A stretch of DNA of 64,000 bases, taken from assembly GCA_945831585.1 (NCBI GenBank), contig CAMACY010000001.1, forward strand, positions 34,369 to 98,368, given 5' to 3'. A program made the translations under genes and the position numbers. The number at the start of each line of letters is the position of its first letter. The first letter of the stretch is position 1. This DNA is from an uncultured bacterium (lineage in GTDB: Bacteria > Verrucomicrobiota > Verrucomicrobiia > Verrucomicrobiales > Akkermansiaceae). Shown piece after piece: positions 1 to 7,338 of this stretch. The notes under the pieces are model-generated. The model did not search any database and was not told the DNA's origin. It was given only the letters and a program-made list of their open reading frames with translations.

Positions 1-1
1 C

Positions 2-337
2 CTGCGCGAGCAGCTGGCCATGATTCACGAGCGCCAGGCGGCGGCGGGCATTGTGCCGGGCGCCGAGGAGGCTCCCGATCCGGCGCTGACGGAGGCGCCG
101 CCCGCTCAGGAACCGGCGCCCGCCATGGGCGAATCCGTCAGCGGGGCGCTCAGCCCCACGCAGATGGTGCGCGGCGGCAAGAAGCTGGTGCTGCCCAAGA
201 AGAAGATTTCCATCACCAGCATCAAGCGCCCCGGAGGCGGGGATTTGGTGATGGAGAGCCCCGCATCGCCCGTGCCGAGCATGGAGCTCGAGGGCGAGAC
301 GCTGGGAAGCGCCGACTCCGGCAGCCTGCAAGCCTAA
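2..337 (+). CDS. C-terminal end of an unidentified protein (cut by the window edge)
   Basis: The reading frame is open from base 2 and ends at TAA 335-337, so this is the 3' part of a gene that begins outside the window. The first residues (LREQLAMIHERQ) look like the end of an alpha-helical or coiled segment. They are followed by a low-complexity Ala/Pro/Glu stretch, a basic patch (GGKKLVLPKKKISITSIKR) and an acidic, Ser-rich tail. No enzyme motif, signal peptide or membrane segment is visible in this part. The argA-like gene starts 20 bases downstream on the same strand, so the two may be co-transcribed. I do not recognise the family; a disordered C-terminal tail is all that can be said. 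Confidence 0.55.
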   Translation: MREQLAMIHERQAAAGIVPGAEEAPDPALTEAPPAQEPAPAMGESVSGALSPTQMVRGGKKLVLPKKKISITSIKRPGGGDLVMESPASPVPSMELEGETLGSADSGSLQA

Positions 338-357
338 GCCCCTCCCCTTTTGCCGCC

Positions 358-1431
358 ATGAACGTGCGCTCGGTGCTGGAGTATGTGCCCTATTTCCGGG
401 GGCGGCTCTTCGTGGTGCATGTGGATGCGGCGCTGCTGGCGGCCGATGAGCTGGTGGACGCGCTGCTGGATGTCGACGCGCTGCACGAAATCGGCGTGCG
501 GCTGGTGCTGGTGGCCGAGGGCAGCGATGCCTCCCTGCTGCTGCATCGCGCGGCGGAATGCGAGCTGCATGCGGCTCCCGCCGAGCAGCCGCTGAGTGCC
601 GGCAGCAGCGCCATCGAGCGCGTGAGCGAAATTGTGGCGCGGCGCCAGGTGGCCATCGCTGCCGCAGGAGTCGACGGGCGCTTCGATGCCGGCAGCGCGG
701 CGCTGGCGGTGCAGCTGGGAGCCTCCAAGTACATCTGCCTGCAGAGCGGCGAGGTGCCGCAGCAGCACGAGCAGCCCATCTTCGCCATCCGCGAGCGCGA
801 AGTCGCCTCCGTGCTCGCCGACTGCTCGCACCCCGAGGTGCTGGCGGCGGCGGCGGAGCTCTGCCGCCGGGGGGTGCCGCGCGTGCATCTGCTGGACGGC
901 TGCCACCGCGGCGTGCTGCTCGACGAGATTTTTTCTGAGGAGGGCGTGGGCACGATGGTGCACACCGACTCCTACCGCGAGATTCGCCCGCTGCACGAGG
1001 ACGACATCCCCGAGCTGCTCTCCATGATTGCCAGCAGCGTGGTGAGCGAGAAGCTGGTGCCGCGCGACTACGAGGGCATCCGCGACCACCGCGAGTGCTA
1101 CTACGTCTACACGCTCGATGACACCATCGTGGGCTGCGTGGCGCTCTACCCCTACCCCGAGGAGCGCTGCGCCGAGCTCGGCTGCCTCTTCATCAAGAAG
1201 AACTACGAGGGGCACGGCTACGGGCGCGCCATGTGCCGCTTTGTCGAGCAGCAGGCGCGCGCGGCGGGCTTTGAGCGGGTGTTTGCCCTTTCGCAGAGCG
1301 CTGTGTCCTACTTCCGCGACCGCCTGCACTACGCCGAGCTGCCGCGCGAGAGCCTGCCCGCCGCCCGCCGCGAGCAGTTGGAGCGCAGCGGGCGCGCATC
1401 CGCTGTCTTCGGGCGCACGCTTCCCGCTTGA
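358..1431 (+). CDS. argA: Amino-acid N-acetyltransferase (N-acetylglutamate synthase), ArgA type
   Basis: N-acetylglutamate synthase makes N-acetylglutamate from glutamate and acetyl-CoA, the first step of arginine synthesis. The order is that of bacterial ArgA: an N-terminal segment beginning VPYFRGRLFVVHVDA (compare VPYINTHRGKTFVIML in E. coli), an amino-acid-kinase-like domain to about residue 195, the linker DEIFSEEGVGTMV that matches the E. coli linker, then a GNAT domain (about 203-350) with the acetyl-CoA loop KKNYEGHGYGRAM. At 357 residues it is well short of the usual 430-450, and the loss is in the kinase-like domain, which normally binds arginine for feedback inhibition. Family membership comes from the linker and GNAT domain. 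A diverged acetyltransferase of another specificity is possible but less likely. Confidence 0.82.
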   Translation: MNVRSVLEYVPYFRGRLFVVHVDAALLAADELVDALLDVDALHEIGVRLVLVAEGSDASLLLHRAAECELHAAPAEQPLSAGSSAIERVSEIVARRQVAIAAAGVDGRFDAGSAALAVQLGASKYICLQSGEVPQQHEQPIFAIREREVASVLADCSHPEVLAAAAELCRRGVPRVHLLDGCHRGVLLDEIFSEEGVGTMVHTDSYREIRPLHEDDIPELLSMIASSVVSEKLVPRDYEGIRDHRECYYVYTLDDTIVGCVALYPYPEERCAELGCLFIKKNYEGHGYGRAMCRFVEQQARAAGFERVFALSQSAVSYFRDRLHYAELPRESLPAARREQLERSGRASAVFGRTLPA

Positions 1432-1456
1432 CGCGCGCGCGCGAGCATGATACGCT
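1430..1456 (+). promoter_or_regulatory. Promoter of the 1465 membrane-protein gene (start-proximal)
   Basis: TTGACG and TACGCT are separated by about 15 bases, with the -10 box ending 8 bases before the ATG at 1465. The spacing is short, so this is weaker than the other start-proximal promoters in the window, but the geometry is the same. Confidence 0.35.
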
Positions 1457-1464
1457 CTGCGGCG

Positions 1465-2157
1465 ATGCGCCTTGATTCCCACACTTCGCAGGAGGAACTG
1501 CTGCGGCTCAGCGAGTCGGTTCTACGCCGCGAGCTGCTGCTGAGCACACCGCTCAACCTGCGGCGTTTTCTGCGTTACCTGCTGCTCTTTCTGCTCTTCC
1601 CGGGCATGGTGTTCGGCTTCCGCGCGGGCATGGTCATCACCCTGCTCTTCTGCGCCCTGCTCGGCGGGGTGCTGGTGGCAGGCAGCGCGGCGGCAGCGAC
1701 CGTCGCCATCTATTCCTGGCTCTCGCTGGGCATCGGCGTGCTGCTCTTTGTGCAGGCGGGGGTCATTCTCCGCGCGCGGCGCGACAACCGCCGCCGCCGG
1801 CTCTACCGCCCTGCCCGCGCCGGTCAGAAGCACGCTGTCGACACGCCGACGGACCACCCCCTGCGCTGGCACCCGCGCGCGCAGGACGATTTTCTCGTGG
1901 CGCGGCTCGTGCTGCGCGCGCCCAAGCGCGGCATCTACGCCATCCTGCTGACGGTGGAGGCCTACGACGGGCGCCGCATCATCACGGGCGGGGTCACAGG
2001 CACATCCATTGTCCATGCGCAGGGCAAGCCGGGACAGCGGCTACAGAGCCTGACGCTCTATCGCCTGGAGGCCGGCTGCCACGAACTGAGCTGGGCGCTG
2101 CCGCAGGCGGTTCGCGGCGCCCCCCGCGCCACGGTCACGCTGCTCAACCGCCTGTGA
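1465..2157 (+). CDS. Hypothetical membrane protein
   Basis: This 230-residue protein has no recognised family. The N-terminal 30 residues are amphipathic. Residues about 33-85 hold two or three hydrophobic segments (RYLLLFLLFPGMVFGF, the next about 20 residues, then VAIYSWLSLGIGVLLFVQAGVIL), and these are followed by a basic RARRDNRRRR stop-transfer patch. The remaining 130 residues look like a soluble beta-rich domain on the far side of the basic patch. An ATG 18 bases upstream (1447) is also in frame. I chose 1465 because a TTGACG/TACGCT promoter pair ends 8 bases before it, and the 1447 start would fall inside that promoter. It sits between argA and glyQS on the same strand. Confidence 0.7.
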   Translation: MRLDSHTSQEELLRLSESVLRRELLLSTPLNLRRFLRYLLLFLLFPGMVFGFRAGMVITLLFCALLGGVLVAGSAAAATVAIYSWLSLGIGVLLFVQAGVILRARRDNRRRRLYRPARAGQKHAVDTPTDHPLRWHPRAQDDFLVARLVLRAPKRGIYAILLTVEAYDGRRIITGGVTGTSIVHAQGKPGQRLQSLTLYRLEAGCHELSWALPQAVRGAPRATVTLLNRL

Positions 2158-2179
2158 GCCCGCGCGGCGTGATAAAGGC

Positions 2180-2207
2180 TTGCAATGGCGCCCCCTTGCG
2201 ATAGAAT
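2180..2207 (+). promoter_or_regulatory. glyQS promoter, start-proximal
   Basis: TTGCAA (2180-2185), a 16-base spacer and TAGAAT (2202-2207). The start codon at 2218 is only 10 bases after the -10 box, which predicts a leader of about 3-4 bases. Confidence 0.65.
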
Positions 2208-2217
2208 AGGGGGCGTT

Positions 2218-3798
2218 ATGGCAGATCGTAACCAGACCGACCCGGTCAAGATGGAGAAGATTGTGAGCCTCTGCAAGCGCAAGGGCTTCATTTTTCAGTC
2301 AGCAGAGATTTATGGCGGCCTCAACGGCTGCTGGGACTACGGTCCCCTCGGCGTAGAGCTCAAGCGCAACCTCAAGGACTACTGGTGGCGCGTCAACGTG
2401 CAGGAGCGCCCCGACATCGTGGGCATGGACGGCTCCATCCTCACGCACAATTCCGTGCTGACGGCCAGCGGTCATGTGGGCGGCTTCACCGACCCGCTCT
2501 GCGACTGCCTGCTGAGCAAGGAGCGCCTGCGCGCCGACCAAATTCCCGCGCAGAGCGGCACGGCCTTCTGGTGGCAGGGCGCGCGCAGCGCGGACGGCAG
2601 CTGGAGCACGAAGAAGGCTTTTTCGATGCTGGTGCCGAGCGCTGAGCCCAAGGATGCCAAGACCGCTCGCAAGGGGGCGGCGCAGTACTACAGTCAGATG
2701 GCGGGGCATGGGCTGACGCCCGCCGACATCGAGCTCATCGAAGAAACGACGGAGGAGGTGCGCGACAGCGTGCGCTACAACCCCGCCAACGGCTCGCTCG
2801 TCACGGAGGCGCGCTCGTTCAACCTCATGTTCAAGACGACCATCGGCGCCGCAGCCGATGAGAACGACCCGAGCACGACGGGCTGGCTGCGCCCCGAGAC
2901 GGCGCAGAGCATCTTCTGCCAGTACAAGAACATCTTGGACTCCTCGCGCATGAAGATTCCTTTCGGCATCGCGCAGATCGGCAAGAGCTTCCGCAACGAA
3001 ATCAACCCGCGCAACTTCACCTTCCGCTCCCGCGAGTTCGAGCAGATGGAGATTGAGTATTTCTGCCGCCCTGAAGACGGGTTGGCGCTGACGGATGAGT
3101 GGCTGGAGCGCTGCCTGGTGTTCTACGAGAACATCGGCATTCCCCGCGACAAGATTCACATCCTCGATGTGCCGGACGGCGAGCGCGCGTTCTACTCCCA
3201 GAAGACCTACGACTTGGAGTACGCCTTCCCCTTCGGCGTGCAGGAGTTGCAGGGCATCGCCTTCCGCACGGACTACGACCTCACCCGCCACGGCGAGGGC
3301 AGCGGCAAGCCGATGGAGTATTTCGACGAGGCGAGCCGCGAGAAGTTTATTCCGAACGTGGTCGAGCCCTCGGCCGGCTGCGACCGCACGGTGCTGGCCG
3401 TCCTCTGCGAGGCCTACGATGAGGAGGAGCTGGGCAAGGACGGCAAGAGCGACATCCGCGTGGTGATGCGCTTCCACCCGCGCATGGCGCCCATCAAGGC
3501 GGCGGTCTTCCCCCTGCTCAAGAAGAACCCCGAGCAGGTGCGCATCGCCCACGAGATTGAGGAAAGCCTGCGACCCTTCATGAATGTCTTTTATGACGAG
3601 GGCGGCGCGGTAGGTCGCCGCTACCGCCGCATGGACGAGGTGGGCACGCCCTTCTGCATCACGGTCGACTTCGCCACGCTGGGCGAGGAGGGAGAGGAGC
3701 TCAAGGACACAGTGACCATCCGCCACCGCGATTCGATGGAGCAGGAGCGACTCCCCATCAAAGAGCTTCTCCACTGGCTGCTCAAGCGCATTCGCTGA
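2218..3798 (+). CDS. glyQS: Glycyl-tRNA synthetase (homodimeric type)
   Basis: This enzyme charges tRNA-Gly with glycine using ATP. The 526-residue protein is the single-chain dimeric form, a class II synthetase. The N-terminus has GFIFQSAEIYGGLNGCWDYG, the glycine-specific motif 1 region. It also has TGWLRPETAQSIF (substrate binding), GKSFRNEINPRNFTFRSRE (motif 2) and EPSAGCDRTVLAVL (motif 3). An anticodon-binding domain occupies about residues 415-520. I took ATG 2218, not the in-frame ATG at 2185, because a TTGCAA-16-TAGAAT promoter lies between them and ends 10 bases before 2218. A strong terminator follows at 3820. It is transcribed as a single gene. Confidence 0.97.
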   Translation: MADRNQTDPVKMEKIVSLCKRKGFIFQSAEIYGGLNGCWDYGPLGVELKRNLKDYWWRVNVQERPDIVGMDGSILTHNSVLTASGHVGGFTDPLCDCLLSKERLRADQIPAQSGTAFWWQGARSADGSWSTKKAFSMLVPSAEPKDAKTARKGAAQYYSQMAGHGLTPADIELIEETTEEVRDSVRYNPANGSLVTEARSFNLMFKTTIGAAADENDPSTTGWLRPETAQSIFCQYKNILDSSRMKIPFGIAQIGKSFRNEINPRNFTFRSREFEQMEIEYFCRPEDGLALTDEWLERCLVFYENIGIPRDKIHILDVPDGERAFYSQKTYDLEYAFPFGVQELQGIAFRTDYDLTRHGEGSGKPMEYFDEASREKFIPNVVEPSAGCDRTVLAVLCEAYDEEELGKDGKSDIRVVMRFHPRMAPIKAAVFPLLKKNPEQVRIAHEIEESLRPFMNVFYDEGGAVGRRYRRMDEVGTPFCITVDFATLGEEGEELKDTVTIRHRDSMEQERLPIKELLHWLLKRIR

Positions 3799-3819
3799 GC
3801 TGCCCCAACAGCGCCTTTC

Positions 3820-3853
3820 GCCCCCCTGCCACACCGGGCAGGGGGGCTTTTGA
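3820..3853 (+). terminator. Rho-independent terminator of glyQS
   Basis: A GC-only stem (GCCCCCCTGCC / GGGCAGGGGGGC) around a short loop is followed by TTTT. It separates glyQS from fabG. Confidence 0.85.
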
Positions 3854-3881
3854 TGCAGGCGTTGCGGCGGAGAAAAGGAGC

Positions 3882-3909
3882 TTGCTATTTCGCCGATGAG
3901 TCGTATAAT
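3882..3909 (+). promoter_or_regulatory. fabG promoter, probably leaderless
   Basis: TTGCTA, a 16-base spacer and TATAAT (3904-3909). Only 6 bases (GATGCT) separate the -10 box from the ATG at 3916. Confidence 0.7.
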
Positions 3910-3915
3910 GATGCT

Positions 3916-4662
3916 ATGAACAGACTTGCAGGTAAAACCGCTGTGGTGACGGGTGCCGGGCGCGGCATCGGTCAGGCTATTGCCCATCGTTTCGCAGCCG
4001 AGGGCGCTCGGGTGATTCTCATTTCCCGCAACCCCGCGTCCTGCGGTAGCGCGGCAGAGGCCATCAATGCCGAGTTCCCGGGGAGCTGCAAGGCTTTCCC
4101 CTGCGATGTGGCCGATGCCGCTGCGGTCGAGACCTGTGTGAAGGAGATTTTGGCCGAGTTCCCGGCGGTGGATATTCTGGTGAACAACGCGGGCATCACG
4201 AAGGATGGCCTGCTGATGCGCATGAAGGAGTCCGACTGGGATGCCGTCATCACCACGAATCTCAAGAGCATTTTCCTCTTTGTCAAGGCGTTCCAACGCG
4301 CGCTGATGAAGAGCCCGGCGGGGCGCATCATCAACATGAGCTCCATTGTTGGCATGAGCGGCAATGCCGGGCAGACCAACTACAGCGCCTCCAAGGCGGG
4401 GGTCATCGGCTTTACCAAGAGCATGGCGCAGGAAATCGCCGGTCGCAAGGTGACGGTGAATGCCATCGCGCCCGGCTTTATCGCCACGGATATGACGGAT
4501 GCCATCCCCGAGAAGGCCAAAGAGGCGATGCTGGGGCGCATTCCGCTGGCCGACCTCGGCAAGCCGGAGGATATTGCGAATGCCGCGCTCTTCCTCGCCT
4601 CGGATGAGGCGCGCTACATCACAGGCCAGGTGCTCGTGGTCGACGGCGGCATGACGATGTGA
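3916..4662 (+). CDS. fabG: 3-oxoacyl-[acyl-carrier-protein] reductase
   Basis: FabG reduces 3-oxoacyl-ACP with NADPH in the fatty acid elongation cycle. The 248-residue protein is a classical short-chain dehydrogenase. It has the cofactor loop TGAGRGIGQAIA near residue 12, the NNAG motif near 88, catalytic Ser in INMSSIVG and the YSASK (YxxxK) pair near 153-157. The C-terminus YITGQVLVVDGGMTM is typical of FabG. ATG 3916 lies exactly 6 bases after a perfect TATAAT, so the first A of the start codon may be the transcript's first base. The upstream in-frame start at 3850 would lie inside the glyQS terminator. No acpP follows, and fabF lies 47 kb away. Confidence 0.93.
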   Translation: MNRLAGKTAVVTGAGRGIGQAIAHRFAAEGARVILISRNPASCGSAAEAINAEFPGSCKAFPCDVADAAAVETCVKEILAEFPAVDILVNNAGITKDGLLMRMKESDWDAVITTNLKSIFLFVKAFQRALMKSPAGRIINMSSIVGMSGNAGQTNYSASKAGVIGFTKSMAQEIAGRKVTVNAIAPGFIATDMTDAIPEKAKEAMLGRIPLADLGKPEDIANAALFLASDEARYITGQVLVVDGGMTM

Positions 4663-4690
4663 GGCTCGCTCGGGGCTTCCGTTCGATGTT

Positions 4691-4728
4691 CGGCAGGCAG
4701 CGCTGCGCGGTGCTGCCTGCCGCTTGTT
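4691..4728 (+). terminator. Terminator after fabG
   Basis: A perfect 11-bp stem (CGGCAGGCAGC / GCTGCCTGCCG) with a 10-base loop is followed by CTTGTTTG. Confidence 0.7.
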
Positions 4729-4781
4729 TGCGGGTAATCAGCACGAGGGTGGCACGCGTGCTGCGCGGCCGCAGTCGGCTC

Positions 4782-4810
4782 TTGACAAGGGGCGCCCTGC
4801 TGTGTATAGT
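4782..4810 (+). promoter_or_regulatory. Near-consensus sigma-70-type promoter
   Basis: TTGACA (4782-4787), a 17-base spacer and TATAGT (4805-4810). The first ATG of the small gene is 9 bases downstream. This is one of the best promoters in the window, yet it drives an unrecognised 85-codon gene. Confidence 0.75.
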
Positions 4811-4819
4811 GCGCGCGTG

Positions 4820-5077
4820 ATGCCGAAAACGATTCCTTCTCTCACGCTGCCGACCAACGATTTCGAGCAGATGAAAGACATGAGCAACGCGCGTCTGGTC
4901 TGCGTGTTGCGCTCGGCTGTGCTGGCTCCCGACCGCGTGCGGCGCTTCAGCCCCCGCCCGCCCGAGGAGCACGATGCGTACACGGTGCAGCACCACCCCG
5001 GTCGCATCGAGGTGCACCTCTTTGCGGCGGGTTGCGAGGTGTTCTGCTGCAAATTTGTGCCGTCCGAGCGCTACTAA
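4820..5077 (+). CDS. Small hypothetical protein (85 aa)
   Basis: I do not recognise this protein. It is 85 residues long, mixed alpha/beta in look, with a hydrophobic centre (RLVCVLRSAVLAP) and a Cys-bearing C-terminal strand (LFAAGCEVFCCKF). There is no signal peptide or membrane helix. The start is set by a near-consensus promoter whose -10 box ends 9 bases upstream. In-frame ATG codons at 4871 and 4880 are alternatives if a longer leader is used. It lies alone between the fabG terminator and the lpxA promoter. The strong promoter and full-length open frame argue that it is real. Confidence 0.5.
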   Translation: MPKTIPSLTLPTNDFEQMKDMSNARLVCVLRSAVLAPDRVRRFSPRPPEEHDAYTVQHHPGRIEVHLFAAGCEVFCCKFVPSERY

Positions 5078-5121
5078 GTCTCCGCTGCGGCGCAAAACCG
5101 TTATCTTGCGGCATTTTCTCC

Positions 5122-5150
5122 TTGATGGAGAGGGGTGCTACGGGTAGAAT
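5122..5150 (+). promoter_or_regulatory. lpxA promoter, start-proximal
   Basis: TTGATG, a 17-base spacer and TAGAAT (5145-5150). The ATG at 5158 is 7 bases later. Confidence 0.6.
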
Positions 5151-5157
5151 GTCTCTC

Positions 5158-5943
5158 ATGGCAGAGATTCATCCTACGGCGATTGTTGACCCGACCTGCG
5201 AGCTGGCGGAGGACGTGAAGATTGGTCCTTACTGCGTGGTCGGCCCCCATGTGCGGCTGGGCAAGGGCTGCGTGCTGCACAATCATGTGGTCATCGGGGG
5301 GCCTTCGGTGTTCGGGGAGCGCAATGAGTTTTTCCCCTTCGCGGTCATTGGTCTCAAGACACAGGATCTGAAGTACAAGGGCGAGCCGACCTTCCTGGAG
5401 GTGGGGGATGACAATGTGTTCCGCGAGAATTGCAACATCAACCGCTCGACGGGTCCTGAGACGAAGACGATCATCGGCTCGCACAATCATTTCCTCATCA
5501 ATAGCCACTGTGGGCATGAGTGCATCGTGGGCAATCACTGCATTTTCTCCGGTTTTGCGGGGGTGGCGGGGCACTGCCGCATTGATGACTGGGCGATTAT
5601 CTCGGGCTTTGCGGCGCTGCACCAGTTTGTGCATGTGGGCGAGCACGCGATGGTGGCCGGGTGCGCGCGCGTGCCGCGCGATGTGCCGCCCTACACGATT
5701 GCGGAGGGCTTCCCGGCGGAGGTTCGCGCCATCAACATCGTGGGGCTCAAGCGCCGCGGCTTTTCCGATACGGATATCCGCGCCATCAAGTTTGCCTACA
5801 CCAAGTTGTTCCTGCACAAGGAGCTTTCGCGCGCGGAGGCGATCGCGCTGCTGGAGGCGGATGCGACGCATGGCGAGAATCCCTGCCTGCGCCGTTTTGT
5901 CGATTTTGTGAAGTGCAGCGACAGTGAGCGCGGCATTCTCTGA
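5158..5943 (+). CDS. lpxA: UDP-N-acetylglucosamine O-acyltransferase
   Basis: LpxA transfers a 3-hydroxyacyl chain from acyl-ACP to UDP-GlcNAc, the first step of lipid A synthesis in the cytoplasm. The 261-residue length matches E. coli LpxA (262). The N-terminal two-thirds are hexapeptide repeats that form a left-handed beta-helix. The catalytic His is seen as H120 in CGHECIVGN, matching H125 of E. coli. VHVGEHAMVAGCARVPRDVPPY and GLKRRGFSDTDIRAIK are the family's C-terminal signatures. ATG 5158 was preferred over 5032 because the promoter lies between them. The gph-like gene starts 8 bases after the stop, so the two are probably one transcript. Confidence 0.95.
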   Translation: MAEIHPTAIVDPTCELAEDVKIGPYCVVGPHVRLGKGCVLHNHVVIGGPSVFGERNEFFPFAVIGLKTQDLKYKGEPTFLEVGDDNVFRENCNINRSTGPETKTIIGSHNHFLINSHCGHECIVGNHCIFSGFAGVAGHCRIDDWAIISGFAALHQFVHVGEHAMVAGCARVPRDVPPYTIAEGFPAEVRAINIVGLKRRGFSDTDIRAIKFAYTKLFLHKELSRAEAIALLEADATHGENPCLRRFVDFVKCSDSERGIL

Positions 5944-5951
5944 GGTGTCTC

Positions 5952-6605
5952 ATGCCCTTCGTTTTTGACCTGGACGGGACGCTGGTGGATTCGCTGCCCG
6001 GTATTGCCGAGGGGCTTAACCGTGCGCTGCGTTCGCTGGGGCTCGCGGAGCACTCTTGCGAGGCGGTGCGCGGCATGATTGGTCGCGGGGCAGCGAATCT
6101 CTGCGCGGCGGCGATCGGTTATGCCGATGCGGCCGAGGCGCCGGTCGAGCTTTTGGAGGCGGTGCACGGCGCGTTCCGCCGCGAGTATCCGCTGTGCTGG
6201 CAGGGGGGGACGCGCCCCTTTCCGGGGATTTCCGAGTTGCTGGGGGATTTGGCGGCGGCGGGGCATCGGCTGGCGGTGTTGTCGAACAAGCCGCATGAGG
6301 TGACGCTGCCGCTGGTGCGGGCGCTTTTCCCGGATGTGCCTTTTGACCCGATTGTGGGGCAGCGGGCGGGCGTGCCGCGCAAGCCGGATCCGACGGCGCT
6401 GTTGGGTATTATTCGTGGCTGGGGCTTGGAGCCGCAGGAGGTGACGTTGGTCGGGGATTCGCCTTTCGATGCGCAGACGGCGCGCCATGCGGGCTGCCGC
6501 TTGGTGCTGATGCGCTGGGGTTATGCGCGCCCGGAGGAGTTGTCGGCTTGGGGGGCGCCGCTGTGTGCGGATGCGGCGGAGTTGCGGGGGGTGTTGCTTT
6601 CCTGA
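5952..6605 (+). CDS. gph: HAD-family phosphatase, phosphoglycolate phosphatase type
   Basis: This 217-residue protein is a haloacid-dehalogenase hydrolase with a helical cap. Motif I is [10 protein letters not shown] at residues 4-13 (nucleophile Asp5, acid Asp7). Motif II is VLSNKPHEV. The conserved Lys is in RKPDP, and motif IV is [12 protein letters not shown]. Cap and core layout are those of Gph, which removes 2-phosphoglycolate formed during DNA repair. Pyrophosphatase PpaX-like enzymes have the same motifs, so the exact substrate is not certain. It sits 8 bases after lpxA and 11 bases before rlmH, consistent with an lpxA-gph-rlmH operon. Confidence 0.82.
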   Translation: MPFVFDLDGTLVDSLPGIAEGLNRALRSLGLAEHSCEAVRGMIGRGAANLCAAAIGYADAAEAPVELLEAVHGAFRREYPLCWQGGTRPFPGISELLGDLAAAGHRLAVLSNKPHEVTLPLVRALFPDVPFDPIVGQRAGVPRKPDPTALLGIIRGWGLEPQEVTLVGDSPFDAQTARHAGCRLVLMRWGYARPEELSAWGAPLCADAAELRGVLLS

Positions 6606-6616
6606 GGGCTGTTGCG

Positions 6617-7057
6617 ATGGATTTCCGTGTGGTGGCTGCGGCGCGTCCGTCCCTTGCATACGCTCGGGAGGGAGTGGCGTTTTTTGAGCAGCGCTTGCGC
6701 CCGCTGGGCAGGGTGGAGTTGCGTTATGTGCGGGATGGTTCGGCGGCGGAGGTGTCGGCGCGTTTGTTGGCGGCGTCGGAGGGTTGTTTGCGTGTGGCGC
6801 TGGATGAGCGTGGGGAGAATTGGAGCACGCGTGAGTTCGAGGCGCATGTGCGCCGCTGGCAGTTGCAGTCGGTGAAGCATGTGGCGTTTTTGGTCGGGGC
6901 GGCGGATGGGCACAGTCCCGCGCTGCGCGCGGCAGCGGATTGTATCCTTTGTCTCGGTCGCCAGACGATGCAGCATGAGTTGGCTCTTGTGGTGCTCTTG
7001 GAGCAGTTGTACCGCGTCCACACGCTGCTGGCCAACAGCCCCTACCACCGCGACTAA
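6617..7057 (+). CDS. rlmH: 23S rRNA pseudouridine-1915 N3-methyltransferase
   Basis: RlmH is a SPOUT-class enzyme that methylates N3 of pseudouridine 1915 in helix 69 of 23S rRNA, using S-adenosylmethionine. Recognisable blocks are [14 protein letters not shown] (LDxxGxxxxSxxFA), [11 protein letters not shown] (the trefoil-knot SAM loop, usually FxIGGxxG) and the C-terminal [27 protein letters not shown], close to the conserved HELxRxxLxEQxYRAxxIxxGxPYHR. At 146 residues it is near the normal 155. ATG 6617 directly precedes the conserved N-terminal strand. It is the last gene of the lpxA cluster; a 41-bp tandem repeat block follows. Confidence 0.9.
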   Translation: MDFRVVAAARPSLAYAREGVAFFEQRLRPLGRVELRYVRDGSAAEVSARLLAASEGCLRVALDERGENWSTREFEAHVRRWQLQSVKHVAFLVGAADGHSPALRAAADCILCLGRQTMQHELALVVLLEQLYRVHTLLANSPYHRD

Positions 7058-7090
7058 TTTTTTTAGTCTTACAATGTTAATGCTGATGCG

Positions 7091-7335
7091 TAAAGGCGTG
7101 CTATCGTCTGTTTAGCTGCCACGGCGGCGCGTAAAGGCGTGCTACCGTCTGTTTAGCTGCCACGGTCGCATGTAAAGGCGGGCTACCGTCTGTTTTTCCG
7201 CTACGGCGGCGCGTAAAGGCGGGCTACCGTCTGTTTGGCTGCCACGGTCGCACGTCAAGGCGGGCTATCGCCTTTTTTGTGCCGCTGCGGCGCGTCAATG
7301 TGTACCACTGCCTATTCTCTTGCCACTGCGGCGCG
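7091..7335. repeat. Six tandem copies of a 41-bp repeat
   Basis: Units start at 7091, 7132, 7173, 7214, 7255 and 7295. Each begins T(A/C)AAGGCG-GGCTA and ends GCxACGGxCGCxxG. The first four keep an exact 41-bp period with a few substitutions, the fifth is 40 bp, and the sixth is diverged. The block fills the whole gap between the convergent rlmH and fucosidase genes; the last unit stops 3 bases before the fucosidase stop codon. No reading frame is conserved across units. It is a minisatellite-like array. Confidence 0.9.
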
Positions 7336-7338
7336 GCT

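Noticed and set aside
7091..7335. 41-bp repeats considered as a CRISPR array
   Set aside because: The repeats are head-to-tail without unique spacers, and no cas gene is present in the window.
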